The notes under the pieces were generated by a model. It ran no database searches and was not told the origin of the DNA. It saw only the letters and a program-made list of their open reading frames with translations. The position numbers were made by a program, and so were the translations under genes. Below are positions 44,686 to 53,784 of a DNA stretch of 64,000 nucleotides, one piece after another (the first letter of the stretch is position 1; every line of letters begins with the position of its first letter). Origin of the DNA: Flavobacterium sp. RSP15 (lineage in GTDB: Bacteria; Bacteroidota; Bacteroidia; Flavobacteriales; Flavobacteriaceae); assembly GCF_003968755.1 (NCBI RefSeq), contig NZ_RYDL01000002.1:1-64000 (forward strand), in the 5' to 3' direction.

Positions 44686-47643
44686 TTAGAAATTAACGTT
44701 TAAACCTAACGTGAAAGTAATTGGTCGTGGGTATAAATTTCCGTCTATACCTTGAGTCCTTCCAAGAACATCAACAACCTCCGGATCTAATCCTTGATAT
44801 TTAGTTATTAACAAAACATTTTGTGCTGACAATGTCAATTTAACTAATGAAGACGTATTCTCTTTTTGATTGAAAGTATATCCAACACTTACGTTGTCTA
44901 ATCTTACAAAAGACGCGTCTTGAATGTAATAATCAGATTCGAAACGTTTGGTATCATTAGATCTGAAACCTGTTTCCAAAACATTTTCAACTCCGTTTGA
45001 CAAATCTGTGTTTCTGATCAAAATATTATTGAAAGATCCTTTACTGGAATCCACATTGTTGTAATTGTAATTACCCCATGATCCTCTCCAGTTCATGCCC
45101 ATATCAAAATTTTTGTAGGTCACACTAGTGTTAAACCCGTAAAAAACATCTGCTGCCGGTTTATGAAAACGGTATTTATCCAACTCTGATATTATTCCAT
45201 CTTGATTTCTGTCAACATACACCCCATCTAAAGGTTTTCCGTTTACACCATACGCTTGCTCATACACGTAAAAAGAACTTGGTGCATAACCCACTTGGTG
45301 ATTTTGAATAAAATTTCCGGTAGCACCTTCATAGCCTCCAACATTAATTCCTGGCGTATTAGGAAGTGTAGTAGTCAGCTTAGTGATTTTAGACTCTTGA
45401 AAGGTTACGTTTCCGCCAATTCTCCATTCAAAATCATCAGAACGAAATGGGATTACTTCTGCAGCAATCTCAATCCCCCTATTTTCAATTGTTCCTACGT
45501 TATAATTGTCAAAATTTGAAAACCCGAAGAATGATGGGTTTTGTGTGTACAATAATAAATCTTGTGTAGTTCTTTTGTACAAATCAACACTACCATTGAT
45601 TCTATTGTTCAAAAATCCAAAATCCAACCCTGCATTCACAGTAGTGGTTTGTTCCCATTTCAAATTACTATTGTACGGCTGTGGTCTGTAAGTAGTGTAA
45701 AACTGACTTCCAAACGGGTATTGAGCAGCAGTATTAGAGGCTAAATACAACGGAATAGAAGGATAACTTATTCCAATATCCTGTTGTCCGGTAATACCCC
45801 AACCCCCACGAATTTTTAAGGTAGAAATACTACTTACGTCTTTCAAGAAGTTTTCTTCGTTCAGTTTCCAAGCCAAAGCAACGGCAGGGAAATTAGCCCA
45901 ACGATTCGATTCTGTAAATCTTGAAGTACCATCACGTCTATAGGACAAAGTCACTAAATACTTATCGGCGATATTAATATTAGTTCTTGCAAAGAAAGAC
46001 TGCAAGTTGATACGAGACGGGAAATTAGGATCTACCGTAGTGTTATTACTCTGAAAATTAAAATTGGAAGAGTAAAAAGTCTCTCTGAAATCTTGGTAGG
46101 AATACCCACCGGTAACATCAAAAACGGTATTGATCGATTCTACTTTTTTGTTGTAATTTAAGTACAAATCCATCAATTTATTGAACCGTGATTGGGTTTT
46201 TTCATACGTATTCTTGAAACCGGAACCGGAAAGTCCATTCAAAAAATTAGCTTCTGTATTACCAAATGAACGTCCTGTTAATTGATCGTATCCAAAATTA
46301 GCTACTGCTTTTAATTCTGGTAAAAAATGCATTTTATATTCGGTTTGAATATTTCCAATGCTTCTGTACGCTGTTCCAAAACTGTTTTGTTGTTCGATTT
46401 GAGACAATGGGTTTCTGCCTGCCAATTGGTTGATTTCAGTTGGAGACGTATACCATTGAAAAAAGGTTCCGTCAGGATTTCTTACCGCCTGTGTTGGATC
46501 AAAACGAATGGCTGAACCAATGGCACCACGATTACTATAATTACTATTAATCAGAGACGTATTATTATTCAATTCTATCTTTAAATGATCGTCAAAGAAG
46601 TTTCCGGTTATACCAGCAGACATTGTAGTACGCTCCATGTTATCTCTTTTTAAGATACCATTCAAATTAGCATATCCCACAGAGGCTCTGTACACTATAT
46701 TATCAGAACCACCGCTTAGGGCAATATTATGATCTGTACCAATAGCTGTTCTGAATATTTCATCCTGCCAATCTGTATCAGCAGCACCCATCAACGCAAT
46801 TTGAGCAGCATTTCCGTTAGCCGTTACAAAATCTCTGAATTGTGTACTTGATAAAGCATCTACTTTATTCGTGATTTCAGAAACCTGGAAGTTTGCATTA
46901 TAATTAATTTGCATTTCCCCTGCTTTACCTTTTTTGGTAGTAATTATAATTACCCCATTCGAAGCACGAGATCCGTAGATAGCAGTTGCCGAAGCATCTT
47001 TCAAAACCGTAATCGATTCAATATTATTTTGATTAATAGTACTCAAAGGATTTCTACTTCCTTCTACGCCACCAGCAGCAACCGGTACACCATCAATAAC
47101 ATACAACGGATCGTTATTAGCAGATAGTGAAGAGCCACTTCTAATTCTAATAGTTGCACCTTCACCTGGAGAACCTCCTCCATTAATAACCTGCAAACCA
47201 GCTACTTTCCCTGTTATCATTTGATCTGCAGAAGTAACAGGTCCTTTATTAAAATCTTTGGAAGTCAGCACGGTTACCGCTCCTGTAGCATCTTTTTTCT
47301 TAACAGTCCCGTAACCCACTTGGATCACCACTTCTTTTAATTGATTGGCATCTTCTTCTAAAGACACGTTTAATGAATTTTGAGCAACATAAGTCACGAC
47401 CGTATTGGTGTAACCAATATAAGAGAACACAATTTTATCCCCTCTTTTTACATTAGACAACTGATATTTACCATCAAAATCAGTAGAAACACCATTATTT
47501 GTACCCTGTACATTTATGTTTACTCCCGGAATTGGCTCTCCTGACACTTTATCAAGAACGGTTCCGCCAACAATATTCTGAGCCAGAACACTAAAAGGGA
47601 GCAGCAGTACTAAAATCAACAACTTTTTATAAATTGTTTTCAT
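44686..47643 (-). CDS. susC: SusC-like TonB-dependent transporter
   Basis: A 985-residue outer-membrane importer for maltodextrins, powered by TonB-ExbBD. It has a signal peptide (to LAQ, about 21), a CarboxypepD-like domain (about 24-100), a plug domain (about 110-230: GTVKKKDATGAVTVL, ASATAIYGSRASNGVIIITTKKG) and a 22-strand barrel ending in LGLNVNF. A DRNQDGIISELD motif of the type common in SusC proteins occurs near residue 810. It is the first gene of the operon. A TTG-N21-TAAATTTA promoter lies upstream, and a 14-base palindrome farther out may bind the divergent LacI-type regulator. Confidence 0.95.
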   Translation of the reverse strand: MKTIYKKLLILVLLLPFSVLAQNIVGGTVLDKVSGEPIPGVNINVQGTNNGVSTDFDGKYQLSNVKRGDKIVFSYIGYTNTVVTYVAQNSLNVSLEEDANQLKEVVIQVGYGTVKKKDATGAVTVLTSKDFNKGPVTSADQMITGKVAGLQVINGGGSPGEGATIRIRSGSSLSANNDPLYVIDGVPVAAGGVEGSRNPLSTINQNNIESITVLKDASATAIYGSRASNGVIIITTKKGKAGEMQINYNANFQVSEITNKVDALSSTQFRDFVTANGNAAQIALMGAADTDWQDEIFRTAIGTDHNIALSGGSDNIVYRASVGYANLNGILKRDNMERTTMSAGITGNFFDDHLKIELNNNTSLINSNYSNRGAIGSAIRFDPTQAVRNPDGTFFQWYTSPTEINQLAGRNPLSQIEQQNSFGTAYRSIGNIQTEYKMHFLPELKAVANFGYDQLTGRSFGNTEANFLNGLSGSGFKNTYEKTQSRFNKLMDLYLNYNKKVESINTVFDVTGGYSYQDFRETFYSSNFNFQSNNTTVDPNFPSRINLQSFFARTNINIADKYLVTLSYRRDGTSRFTESNRWANFPAVALAWKLNEENFLKDVSSISTLKIRGGWGITGQQDIGISYPSIPLYLASNTAAQYPFGSQFYTTYRPQPYNSNLKWEQTTTVNAGLDFGFLNNRINGSVDLYKRTTQDLLLYTQNPSFFGFSNFDNYNVGTIENRGIEIAAEVIPFRSDDFEWRIGGNVTFQESKITKLTTTLPNTPGINVGGYEGATGNFIQNHQVGYAPSSFYVYEQAYGVNGKPLDGVYVDRNQDGIISELDKYRFHKPAADVFYGFNTSVTYKNFDMGMNWRGSWGNYNYNNVDSSKGSFNNILIRNTDLSNGVENVLETGFRSNDTKRFESDYYIQDASFVRLDNVSVGYTFNQKENTSSLVKLTLSAQNVLLITKYQGLDPEVVDVLGRTQGIDGNLYPRPITFTLGLNVNF

Positions 47644-47706
47644 ACATTTTCTTTAATTTAATTGAATTTTCCTTGAATTTTCAAGCGTAACTATTACTTC
47701 GAATGT

Positions 47707-47738
47707 TAAATTTATGTAAATTTTTGCACGCCCGACAA
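47707..47738 (-). promoter_or_regulatory. Promoter of the susCDE-amylase operon
   Basis: On the minus strand TTG (47738-47736), 21 bases, TAAATTTA (47714-47707). The final -7 base deviates from G. It lies about 65 bases before the susC start. Confidence 0.5.
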
Positions 47739-47756
47739 GAGCCCTTTTTAATTGGG

Positions 47757-47770
47757 TTACGAAAACGTAA
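47757..47770. promoter_or_regulatory. Palindrome TTACGAAAACGTAA, candidate operator
   Basis: TTACG/CGTAA arms around AAAA, in the divergent space between susC and the LacI-type gene, 18 bases upstream of the susC -33 box. This is a suitable place for an activator or repressor site. No second perfect copy was found upstream of the maltose transporter. Confidence 0.35.
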
Positions 47771-47876
47771 TAGTGTTGAAAACTTTCTGATTTATTTAAA
47801 TTTTAACCCGTTTAATTACCATTTGTAAAATTAAATTTTATCTTTATTACGAAATAAAATTTTACTCCCTCTCCAC

Positions 47877-48899
47877 ATGAAAAGGAAAATAACGCTTAAA
47901 CAAATTGCCAAAGAATTAGACGTTTCTATTTCTACCGTTTCTAAGTCATTACGGAACAGTCCAGAAATAGGCGAGGAAACCAGACTTAAAGTACAAGCTT
48001 TCGCCAAATTTTACAATTACAAACCCAATAATATTGCGCTGAGCCTAAAAAACAGAAAAACAAAAACCATTGGAATTATCATCCCGGAAATTGTGCATCA
48101 TTTCTTCTCCACGGTCATTAATGGAATTGAACAAGTGGCCAATGAAAACGGGTATAGCGTACTCATTTGCCTCTCAGACGATTCCTTTGATAAAGAAGTC
48201 CTGAATATGGAAATGCTCGCTAACGGCAGTATTGACGGATTCATTATGTCACTGTCTAAAGAAACCCAATTCAAAGGCGATTTTCACCACATTACAGAAG
48301 TCATCAATCAGGGAATGCCTGTAGTCATGTTTGACAGAGTTACGAACGATATCCTTTGCGACAAAGTCATTATAGACGATCAATCTGCAGCCTATGAAGC
48401 CGTTCAGAGCTTGATTGATAAAGGACGGAAAAAAATCGCCTTAGTTACCACTGTTGATTATGTGAGTGTGGGTAAACTTCGCACAGATGGTTATATCAAA
48501 GCATTACTGGACAATGACATCCCCTTCAATGAAAATCTTATTATCAAAATTGAAGATGTTGATACCTGCGAAATCACCATTGGAAAACTATTAGAAGACA
48601 AAGCCATTGATGCCGTCTTTGCAGTAAACGAACTTTTTGCAGTAACGATAATTAAAACTGCCAATAAAATAGGATTAAATGTTCCTAAAGACTTAGCCGT
48701 TATTGCCTTTACAGATGGTATCATTTCTAAATATTCTACACCTACTATTACTACTGTAAGTCAGAATGGTATCAAAATGGGAAATAAAGCGGCAAAAATG
48801 CTGATTGAAAGACTCGAATCTGAGGAAGATGAAGAAGATGAAAATTACAAAACTGAAGTAATTGAAACGCATCTGATAGAAAGAGAATCTACACATTAG
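47877..48899 (+). CDS. LacI-family transcriptional regulator of the maltodextrin locus
   Basis: A 340-residue regulator. The N-terminal LacI HTH is TLKQIAKELDVSISTVSKSLRNSPEIGEETR with the hinge helix NIALSLK. A periplasmic-binding-protein-like effector domain follows (about 60-335: TIGIIIPEIVHHFFSTVINGIEQ, DGFIMSLSKE, VIDDQSAAYEA, IAFTDG). Being divergent from susC and upstream of the transporter/phosphorylase genes, it most likely controls both arms in response to maltose or maltodextrin. A LacI-type regulator here replaces the membrane SusR of Bacteroides. The C-terminus has an acidic run (ESEEDEEDEN). Confidence 0.9.
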   Translation: MKRKITLKQIAKELDVSISTVSKSLRNSPEIGEETRLKVQAFAKFYNYKPNNIALSLKNRKTKTIGIIIPEIVHHFFSTVINGIEQVANENGYSVLICLSDDSFDKEVLNMEMLANGSIDGFIMSLSKETQFKGDFHHITEVINQGMPVVMFDRVTNDILCDKVIIDDQSAAYEAVQSLIDKGRKKIALVTTVDYVSVGKLRTDGYIKALLDNDIPFNENLIIKIEDVDTCEITIGKLLEDKAIDAVFAVNELFAVTIIKTANKIGLNVPKDLAVIAFTDGIISKYSTPTITTVSQNGIKMGNKAAKMLIERLESEEDEEDENYKTEVIETHLIERESTH

Positions 48900-49103
48900 A
48901 TATTATACGTTTTCAGTTGCCTTCATAAAACTGCGACTGAAAACTGTGACTAATTTTTAAAACAGCTGTATTATATTCAGTACTACAACCTTGTAGTGAA
49001 AAATGTTTCTTTTTATTTGTATCTGAAAAACAAAAGTTTAAAATATATTTTTATATTTACCCCATCAAAGCCTCACTTTTACTTCGAAAATAAGACAAGT
49101 TTT

Positions 49104-49122
49104 GATAAGCATATCGCTTATC
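49104..49122. promoter_or_regulatory. Palindrome before the maltose transporter gene
   Basis: GATAAGC (49104-49110), ATATC, GCTTATC (49116-49122), 23 bases before the ATG. It is a perfect 7-bp inverted repeat that could be an operator or a leader hairpin; it does not resemble the susC palindrome. Confidence 0.3.
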
Positions 49123-49145
49123 GTATTAATTTATAAATTACGATA

Positions 49146-50507
49146 ATGGAAAAGCGTAGATTAAGTTTCTGGCAAATTTGGAACATGAGTTTCGGATTTC
49201 TGGGAATACAGATGGGTTTTGCACTGCAAAATGCTAATGCCAGCAGAATTCTTCAGATTTTTGGTGCTGATGTGCACGAACTATCCTGGTTTTGGATCAT
49301 TGCCCCGTTGATGGGACTTATTGTACAGCCCATCATAGGCCATTACAGTGATAAAACGTGGGGAAAATTTGGAAGACGAAAACCCTTCTTTTTAGTGGGT
49401 GCTTTGTTGGCCTCCATTGGTTTAATATTAATGCCGCAAGCCGAAATTTTCATTGCTCTTTTGCCTGCCTTATGGGTAGGTGCCGGAATGTTGATGATTA
49501 TGGATGCCTCTTTCAATATTGCTATGGAACCTTTCAGGGCTTTAGTAGGCGACAATTTAAGAACGGATCAAAGAACACTTGGATTTAGCGTACAAACCGC
49601 CTTAATTGGTTTCGGTGCCGTGATTGGTTCTTGGCTGCCTTATGTTTTGACGAATTGGTTTGGCGTTTCCAATAGAGATAAGGATGGCGGTGTTCCCATG
49701 CATTTGATTTTATCTTTTGTAATAGGAGCTGTTATACTTATAGGTTCTATCCTGGTTTCCATTTTTTCTACCAAAGAATATTCTCCGGAAGAGCTAGCCC
49801 AATTTGAAGACGAAATGGCGCATCAGAAAACCAAAGTGGCTGATGCCAATGCTAAAGAATCCAGCGTACTGGACATTTTTGATGATTTCAGAAAAATGCC
49901 TACCACGATGCGGCAATTGAGCTGGGTACAATTTTTCTCTTGGTTTGGTTTGTTTGGAATGTGGGTTTTTACCACTCCGGCCATAGCCCATCATATTTAT
50001 GGTTTACCTATTTCGGACAGCAAAAGTGAGGCGTATCAAAACGCAGGAGACTGGGTTGGCGTGTTGTTTGGTATTTACAATTTGGTTTCTGCTTTCTATG
50101 CTTTTGCGTTGCCTTATATCGCAAAAAAAATCGGAAGAAAATTAACCCATTCCCTATCCCTTATTATTGGTGGCCTTGGATTAATTTCGATCTATTTTGT
50201 CCCTAACGAAAACTGGCTTATTCTTTCTATGGTTGCAGTGGGTATCGCTTGGGCTAGTATTCTATCTATGCCGTATGCCATATTAGCCGGATCAATCTCC
50301 CCAATGAAAATGGGAGTTTACATGGGTATTTTCAACTTCTTTGTCGTTATTCCCCAAATTATCAATGCCTTAATTGGCGGACCATTAGTTAAATATGTAT
50401 ACCATGACAATGCCATATTTGCATTAGTCACTAGTGGTGTCAGCTTTTTGATTGCTGCTATTTTAGTAGTTAAAGTACAAGATGTTGATGACCTAATAAA
50501 ACAATAA
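49146..50507 (+). CDS. MFS maltose transporter (SLC45-like)
   Basis: A 453-residue, 12-helix inner-membrane carrier. The start SFWQIWNMSFGFLGIQMGFALQNANASRI and the loop signature HYSDKTWGKFGRRKPFF mark the SLC45-like MFS group found in Bacteroidota maltose loci. It would move maltose or short maltodextrins from the periplasm into the cell. It is followed by pgmB after 3 bases and by the GH65 phosphorylase, the enzymes needed to use cytoplasmic maltose, which supports the substrate. A long loop (about 215-245) connects the two halves. Confidence 0.9.
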   Translation: MEKRRLSFWQIWNMSFGFLGIQMGFALQNANASRILQIFGADVHELSWFWIIAPLMGLIVQPIIGHYSDKTWGKFGRRKPFFLVGALLASIGLILMPQAEIFIALLPALWVGAGMLMIMDASFNIAMEPFRALVGDNLRTDQRTLGFSVQTALIGFGAVIGSWLPYVLTNWFGVSNRDKDGGVPMHLILSFVIGAVILIGSILVSIFSTKEYSPEELAQFEDEMAHQKTKVADANAKESSVLDIFDDFRKMPTTMRQLSWVQFFSWFGLFGMWVFTTPAIAHHIYGLPISDSKSEAYQNAGDWVGVLFGIYNLVSAFYAFALPYIAKKIGRKLTHSLSLIIGGLGLISIYFVPNENWLILSMVAVGIAWASILSMPYAILAGSISPMKMGVYMGIFNFFVVIPQIINALIGGPLVKYVYHDNAIFALVTSGVSFLIAAILVVKVQDVDDLIKQ

Positions 50508-50510
50508 TCA

Positions 50511-51167
50511 ATGAATACAAAAGCATTTATATTCGACCTAGACGGAGTGATTGTAGACACGGCTAAATACCATTATTTAGCGTGGCAAAAAATTGCAAAT
50601 GAATTAAATATCGAATTTACACTGGAACACAACGAATTACTAAAAGGAGTCAGCCGGGTGCGCTCTTTGGATATTATATTAGAACTAGGAAAAGTAACCG
50701 CCTCACAAGAAGACAAAGACCAATGGTTAGTCCAAAAAAACGAGGAATACTTATCTTATTTAGTGGATATGAATGAAAGTGAGATTCTTCCGGGAGTTTT
50801 TGAAATTTTAAAATTTTTAAAACAAAACAACCAACCCATCGCATTGGGTTCAGCCAGTAAAAACGCCAGACCCATTCTGGAAAAAACAGGACTACTCTCT
50901 TATTTTGACGCTGTTGTAGACGGAAATGATGTGACCAATGCGAAACCCGATCCGGAAGTATTCTTAATGGCCGCAAAATTATTAAAAATAAAACCAGAAG
51001 ATTCAATTGTTTTTGAAGATTCAGTCGCAGGAGTTCAAGCGGCGAATATTGGTAATATGACCAGCATAGGAATTGGGGAAGCAACTACTTTGCACGAAGC
51101 AAAATACATCTTCAACGATTTTACAGCTATCGATACCCAATTCATAGAAGAATTAATTAACAAATAA
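50511..51167 (+). CDS. pgmB: Beta-phosphoglucomutase
   Basis: A 218-residue HAD-superfamily phosphatase-fold mutase that converts beta-D-glucose-1-phosphate to glucose-6-phosphate. The nucleophile and acid/base aspartates are D9 and D11 (FDLDGVIVDTA). The cap domain has GVSRVRSLDIIL, and the later motifs GSASKNA and KPDPEVFL with FEDSVAGVQAA are complete. It lies 3 bases after the maltose transporter and 93 before the GH65 phosphorylase, whose product it uses. Length is normal. Confidence 0.95.
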   Translation: MNTKAFIFDLDGVIVDTAKYHYLAWQKIANELNIEFTLEHNELLKGVSRVRSLDIILELGKVTASQEDKDQWLVQKNEEYLSYLVDMNESEILPGVFEILKFLKQNNQPIALGSASKNARPILEKTGLLSYFDAVVDGNDVTNAKPDPEVFLMAAKLLKIKPEDSIVFEDSVAGVQAANIGNMTSIGIGEATTLHEAKYIFNDFTAIDTQFIEELINK

Positions 51168-51260
51168 CGAAACAAATTCAAAAAAGTAAAAAGGATAATA
51201 TTATTTGTGCATCACAATAATTTTTGAATTTTTAATCTTTGAATTTTTAAATTATAAAAA

Positions 51261-53567
51261 ATGAATCAAGATTATATAAAACCAGACAATTGGTCTATCA
51301 TAGAAGAAGGATTTGATGCCGAGTGTGTAAAATCATCTGAAAGTCTGTTCAGCATTGGCAACGGTGCTATGGGACAACGGGCTAATTTTGAAGAAAATTA
51401 TACTGGTGAAACATTTCAGGGAAGTTATGTTGCAGGAATTTATTATCCGGATAAAACCAAAGTGGGCTGGTGGAAAAACGGGTATCCGGAATACTTTGCT
51501 AAAGTTTTGAATGCACCAAACTGGATTGGAATTGATATTGAAATCAATGGAGAAAAATTAGATTTGAATACCTGTGCTGAAGTCAAAAACTTTCGTCGGG
51601 AGCTGAACATGAAAGAAGGTTGGTACCACCGTTCTTTTGAAGCCACTTTAAAAAACGGAACCGAAATCGCAGTTAGTATTCGTCGTTTTCTTTCAATCGT
51701 GTTGGATGAAGTTGGGGTTATCAATTATGAAATTACCCCTTTGAACAAAGATTCAAAAATCGTTTACAAACCTTATATTGATGCTGGTGTAACCAATGAA
51801 GATGCGAACTGGGAAGAAAAATTCTGGGAACCGCTAGATGTAAGAAAATCAGGAAATGAAGCTTTTGTAACGGCACAAACCTTCAAAACACATTTCAAAG
51901 TAACCACTTTCATGCAAAATAGCATTTTTACAAGTGGTGAAAAAACGGGAATTTCTCCTTCTAATATTGATGCAACTGCTGACAAAATTCAGTTTAGTTA
52001 TGATGTAATTGTGGGACAGGGTCAAAAATCATCGATCCAAAAAATTGGCGGATATACGGTTTCTTTAAACCATGAAAATACCATTACTGCTGCCGAAAAA
52101 GTGATTCAATCCGCTTTAGCAGTAGGCTATGACCAAATGTTGCAGGACCAGATTGATGCTTGGGCAAAAATTTGGGAAATGTCAGACATTACAATTGATG
52201 GCGATGTCAAGGCACAACAAGGAATTCGTTTCAATATTTTCCAATTAAACCAGACCTATTTAGGCAAAGATTCCCGATTGAATATTGGTCCAAAAGGTTT
52301 CACCGGAGAAAAATACGGTGGATCAACGTATTGGGATACCGAAGCCTATTGCATTCCGTTTTACATGGCGACGAAAGATCAGGAAGTGGCTCGGAATTTA
52401 TTGACGTACCGTTACAATCAATTGGATAAAGCCATTGAAAACGCTACTAAATTAGGATTTACTAACGGAGCAGCTTTGTATCCAATGGTGACGATGAACG
52501 GCGAGGAATGTCATAACGAATGGGAAATTACTTTTGAAGAAATTCATAGAAACGGAGCTATCGCTTTTGCCATTTATAACTTTTACAGATACACTGGCGA
52601 TTACAGTTATATTCCTGAAAAAGGACTGGAAGTGTTAATAGGAATTGCTCGTTTCTGGCATCAAAGAGCGAATTTTTCGACTAATTTAAACCAATATGTA
52701 ATTCTTGGCGTTACGGGTCCAAACGAATATGAGAACAATGTAAACAATAATTTTTACACCAATTATATTGCAAAATGGTGTCTGGAATATACCTACGAAC
52801 AAATTCAGAAAGTGTCGCTGGAATATCCTTCGGATCACAAAAGAATTACCGAAAAGGTAAAAATCTCCGATTCCGAATTACAGTCTTGGAAAAAAGTTTC
52901 GGACAATATGTACTTCCCTTTTTCTGAAGAATATAATGTGTACTTGCAACAAGACGGTTTCTTGGACAAAGAATTGGTTCGAGTAGCTGATTTGGATAAA
53001 AGCCAAAGACCCATCAATCAGAAATGGTCTTGGGATAGAATTTTGCGTTCCCCATACATCAAACAAGCCGATGTTTTGCAGTGTTTTTATTTCTTTGAAG
53101 AGCATTTTTCGAAAGAAGAACTAAAAAACAATTTTGAATTTTACGAATCCTTTACGGTCCATGAGAGCTCCCTTTCGCCTTGCGTACACTCGATTCAAGC
53201 CGCTTTATTAGACAAAATGGACATGGCGTACTCGTTCTATTTGAGAACGTCACGTCTGGATCTTGATGATTACAATAAAGAGGTCGAAGAAGGGTGTCAT
53301 ATAACATCAATGGCCGGAACATGGATGAGTATCGTAGAAGGTTTTGGCGGAATGAGAGTTAAAGATGATACGCTTCATTTTTCTCCAAAAATTCCAAAAC
53401 AATGGAAAGGCTATTCGTTTAAAATCAACTTTAGAAATCAAATTCTGAAAGTAGCGATCAATCATAAAGAGACTTCATTTACAATTCTTGGAGATAAAGA
53501 ATTGGAAATTGTGGTAAATGGCAAGACTCTTGTGGTCACTACTGAAAATTTAGTCTCCGTAAACTAA
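51261..53567 (+). CDS. mapA: GH65 family maltose phosphorylase
   Basis: A 768-residue inverting phosphorylase, cytoplasmic (no signal peptide), splitting maltose with phosphate into glucose and beta-glucose-1-phosphate. GH65 layout: N-terminal beta-sandwich (about 1-265), (alpha/alpha)6 barrel with NEWEITFEEIHRNG (about 419-432) and the catalytic acid E489 in TGPNEYENNVNNN, then a C-terminal beta domain. Trehalose or kojibiose phosphorylase is an alternative, but the maltodextrin context and pgmB neighbour favour maltose. It forms the metabolic end of the plus-strand arm of the locus. Confidence 0.9.
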   Translation: MNQDYIKPDNWSIIEEGFDAECVKSSESLFSIGNGAMGQRANFEENYTGETFQGSYVAGIYYPDKTKVGWWKNGYPEYFAKVLNAPNWIGIDIEINGEKLDLNTCAEVKNFRRELNMKEGWYHRSFEATLKNGTEIAVSIRRFLSIVLDEVGVINYEITPLNKDSKIVYKPYIDAGVTNEDANWEEKFWEPLDVRKSGNEAFVTAQTFKTHFKVTTFMQNSIFTSGEKTGISPSNIDATADKIQFSYDVIVGQGQKSSIQKIGGYTVSLNHENTITAAEKVIQSALAVGYDQMLQDQIDAWAKIWEMSDITIDGDVKAQQGIRFNIFQLNQTYLGKDSRLNIGPKGFTGEKYGGSTYWDTEAYCIPFYMATKDQEVARNLLTYRYNQLDKAIENATKLGFTNGAALYPMVTMNGEECHNEWEITFEEIHRNGAIAFAIYNFYRYTGDYSYIPEKGLEVLIGIARFWHQRANFSTNLNQYVILGVTGPNEYENNVNNNFYTNYIAKWCLEYTYEQIQKVSLEYPSDHKRITEKVKISDSELQSWKKVSDNMYFPFSEEYNVYLQQDGFLDKELVRVADLDKSQRPINQKWSWDRILRSPYIKQADVLQCFYFFEEHFSKEELKNNFEFYESFTVHESSLSPCVHSIQAALLDKMDMAYSFYLRTSRLDLDDYNKEVEEGCHITSMAGTWMSIVEGFGGMRVKDDTLHFSPKIPKQWKGYSFKINFRNQILKVAINHKETSFTILGDKELEIVVNGKTLVVTTENLVSVN

Positions 53568-53607
53568 CATTTGCTAGAACTTGTAGTTAATTCTATCATT
53601 TGAACCC

Positions 53608-53653
53608 AAGCCTTGCTAGGCTTACTGACAATCCCAATATCTATTGGGATTGT
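53608..53653 (+). terminator. Two adjacent hairpins after the GH65 gene
   Basis: AAGCCT (53608-53613) / AGGCTT (53618-53623), then ACAATCCCAATA (53628-53639) / TATTGGGATTGT (53642-53653). The second has a 12-bp stem with a 2-base loop and no T run, so termination would be weak; RNA processing or stabilisation is possible. Confidence 0.5.
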
Positions 53654-53685
53654 TCGATTGAAAACTACTCTTAAATAAAAAAAGA

Positions 53686-53784
53686 ATGGCCTCTAAAATG
53701 CTGAAAATAGTTCTATTCAAACATGAATCCGTTTTATTTGAAGCCAATACAACATTAAATAGCACTAAAAAATACATACAATGA
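53686..53784 (+). CDS. Possible 32-codon small ORF overlapping the start of the GH13 gene
   Basis: ATG at 53686 opens a 32-residue frame (MASKMLKIVLFKHESVLFEA...). It ends TGA at 53782-53784, overlapping the GH13 start codon as ATGA. Such overlap is typical for translational coupling, but there is no recognisable domain and the sequence may be coincidence. A short leader peptide that assists initiation of the downstream gene is the alternative worth naming. Confidence 0.2.
   Translation: MASKMLKIVLFKHESVLFEANTTLNSTKKYIQ

Noticed and set aside
47833-47862. Long inverted repeat AAATTTTAT/ATAAAATTT before the lacI-type gene as an operator
   Set aside because: Built only of A and T in very AT-rich DNA, so chance is likely; kept only as a note to the palindrome finding.
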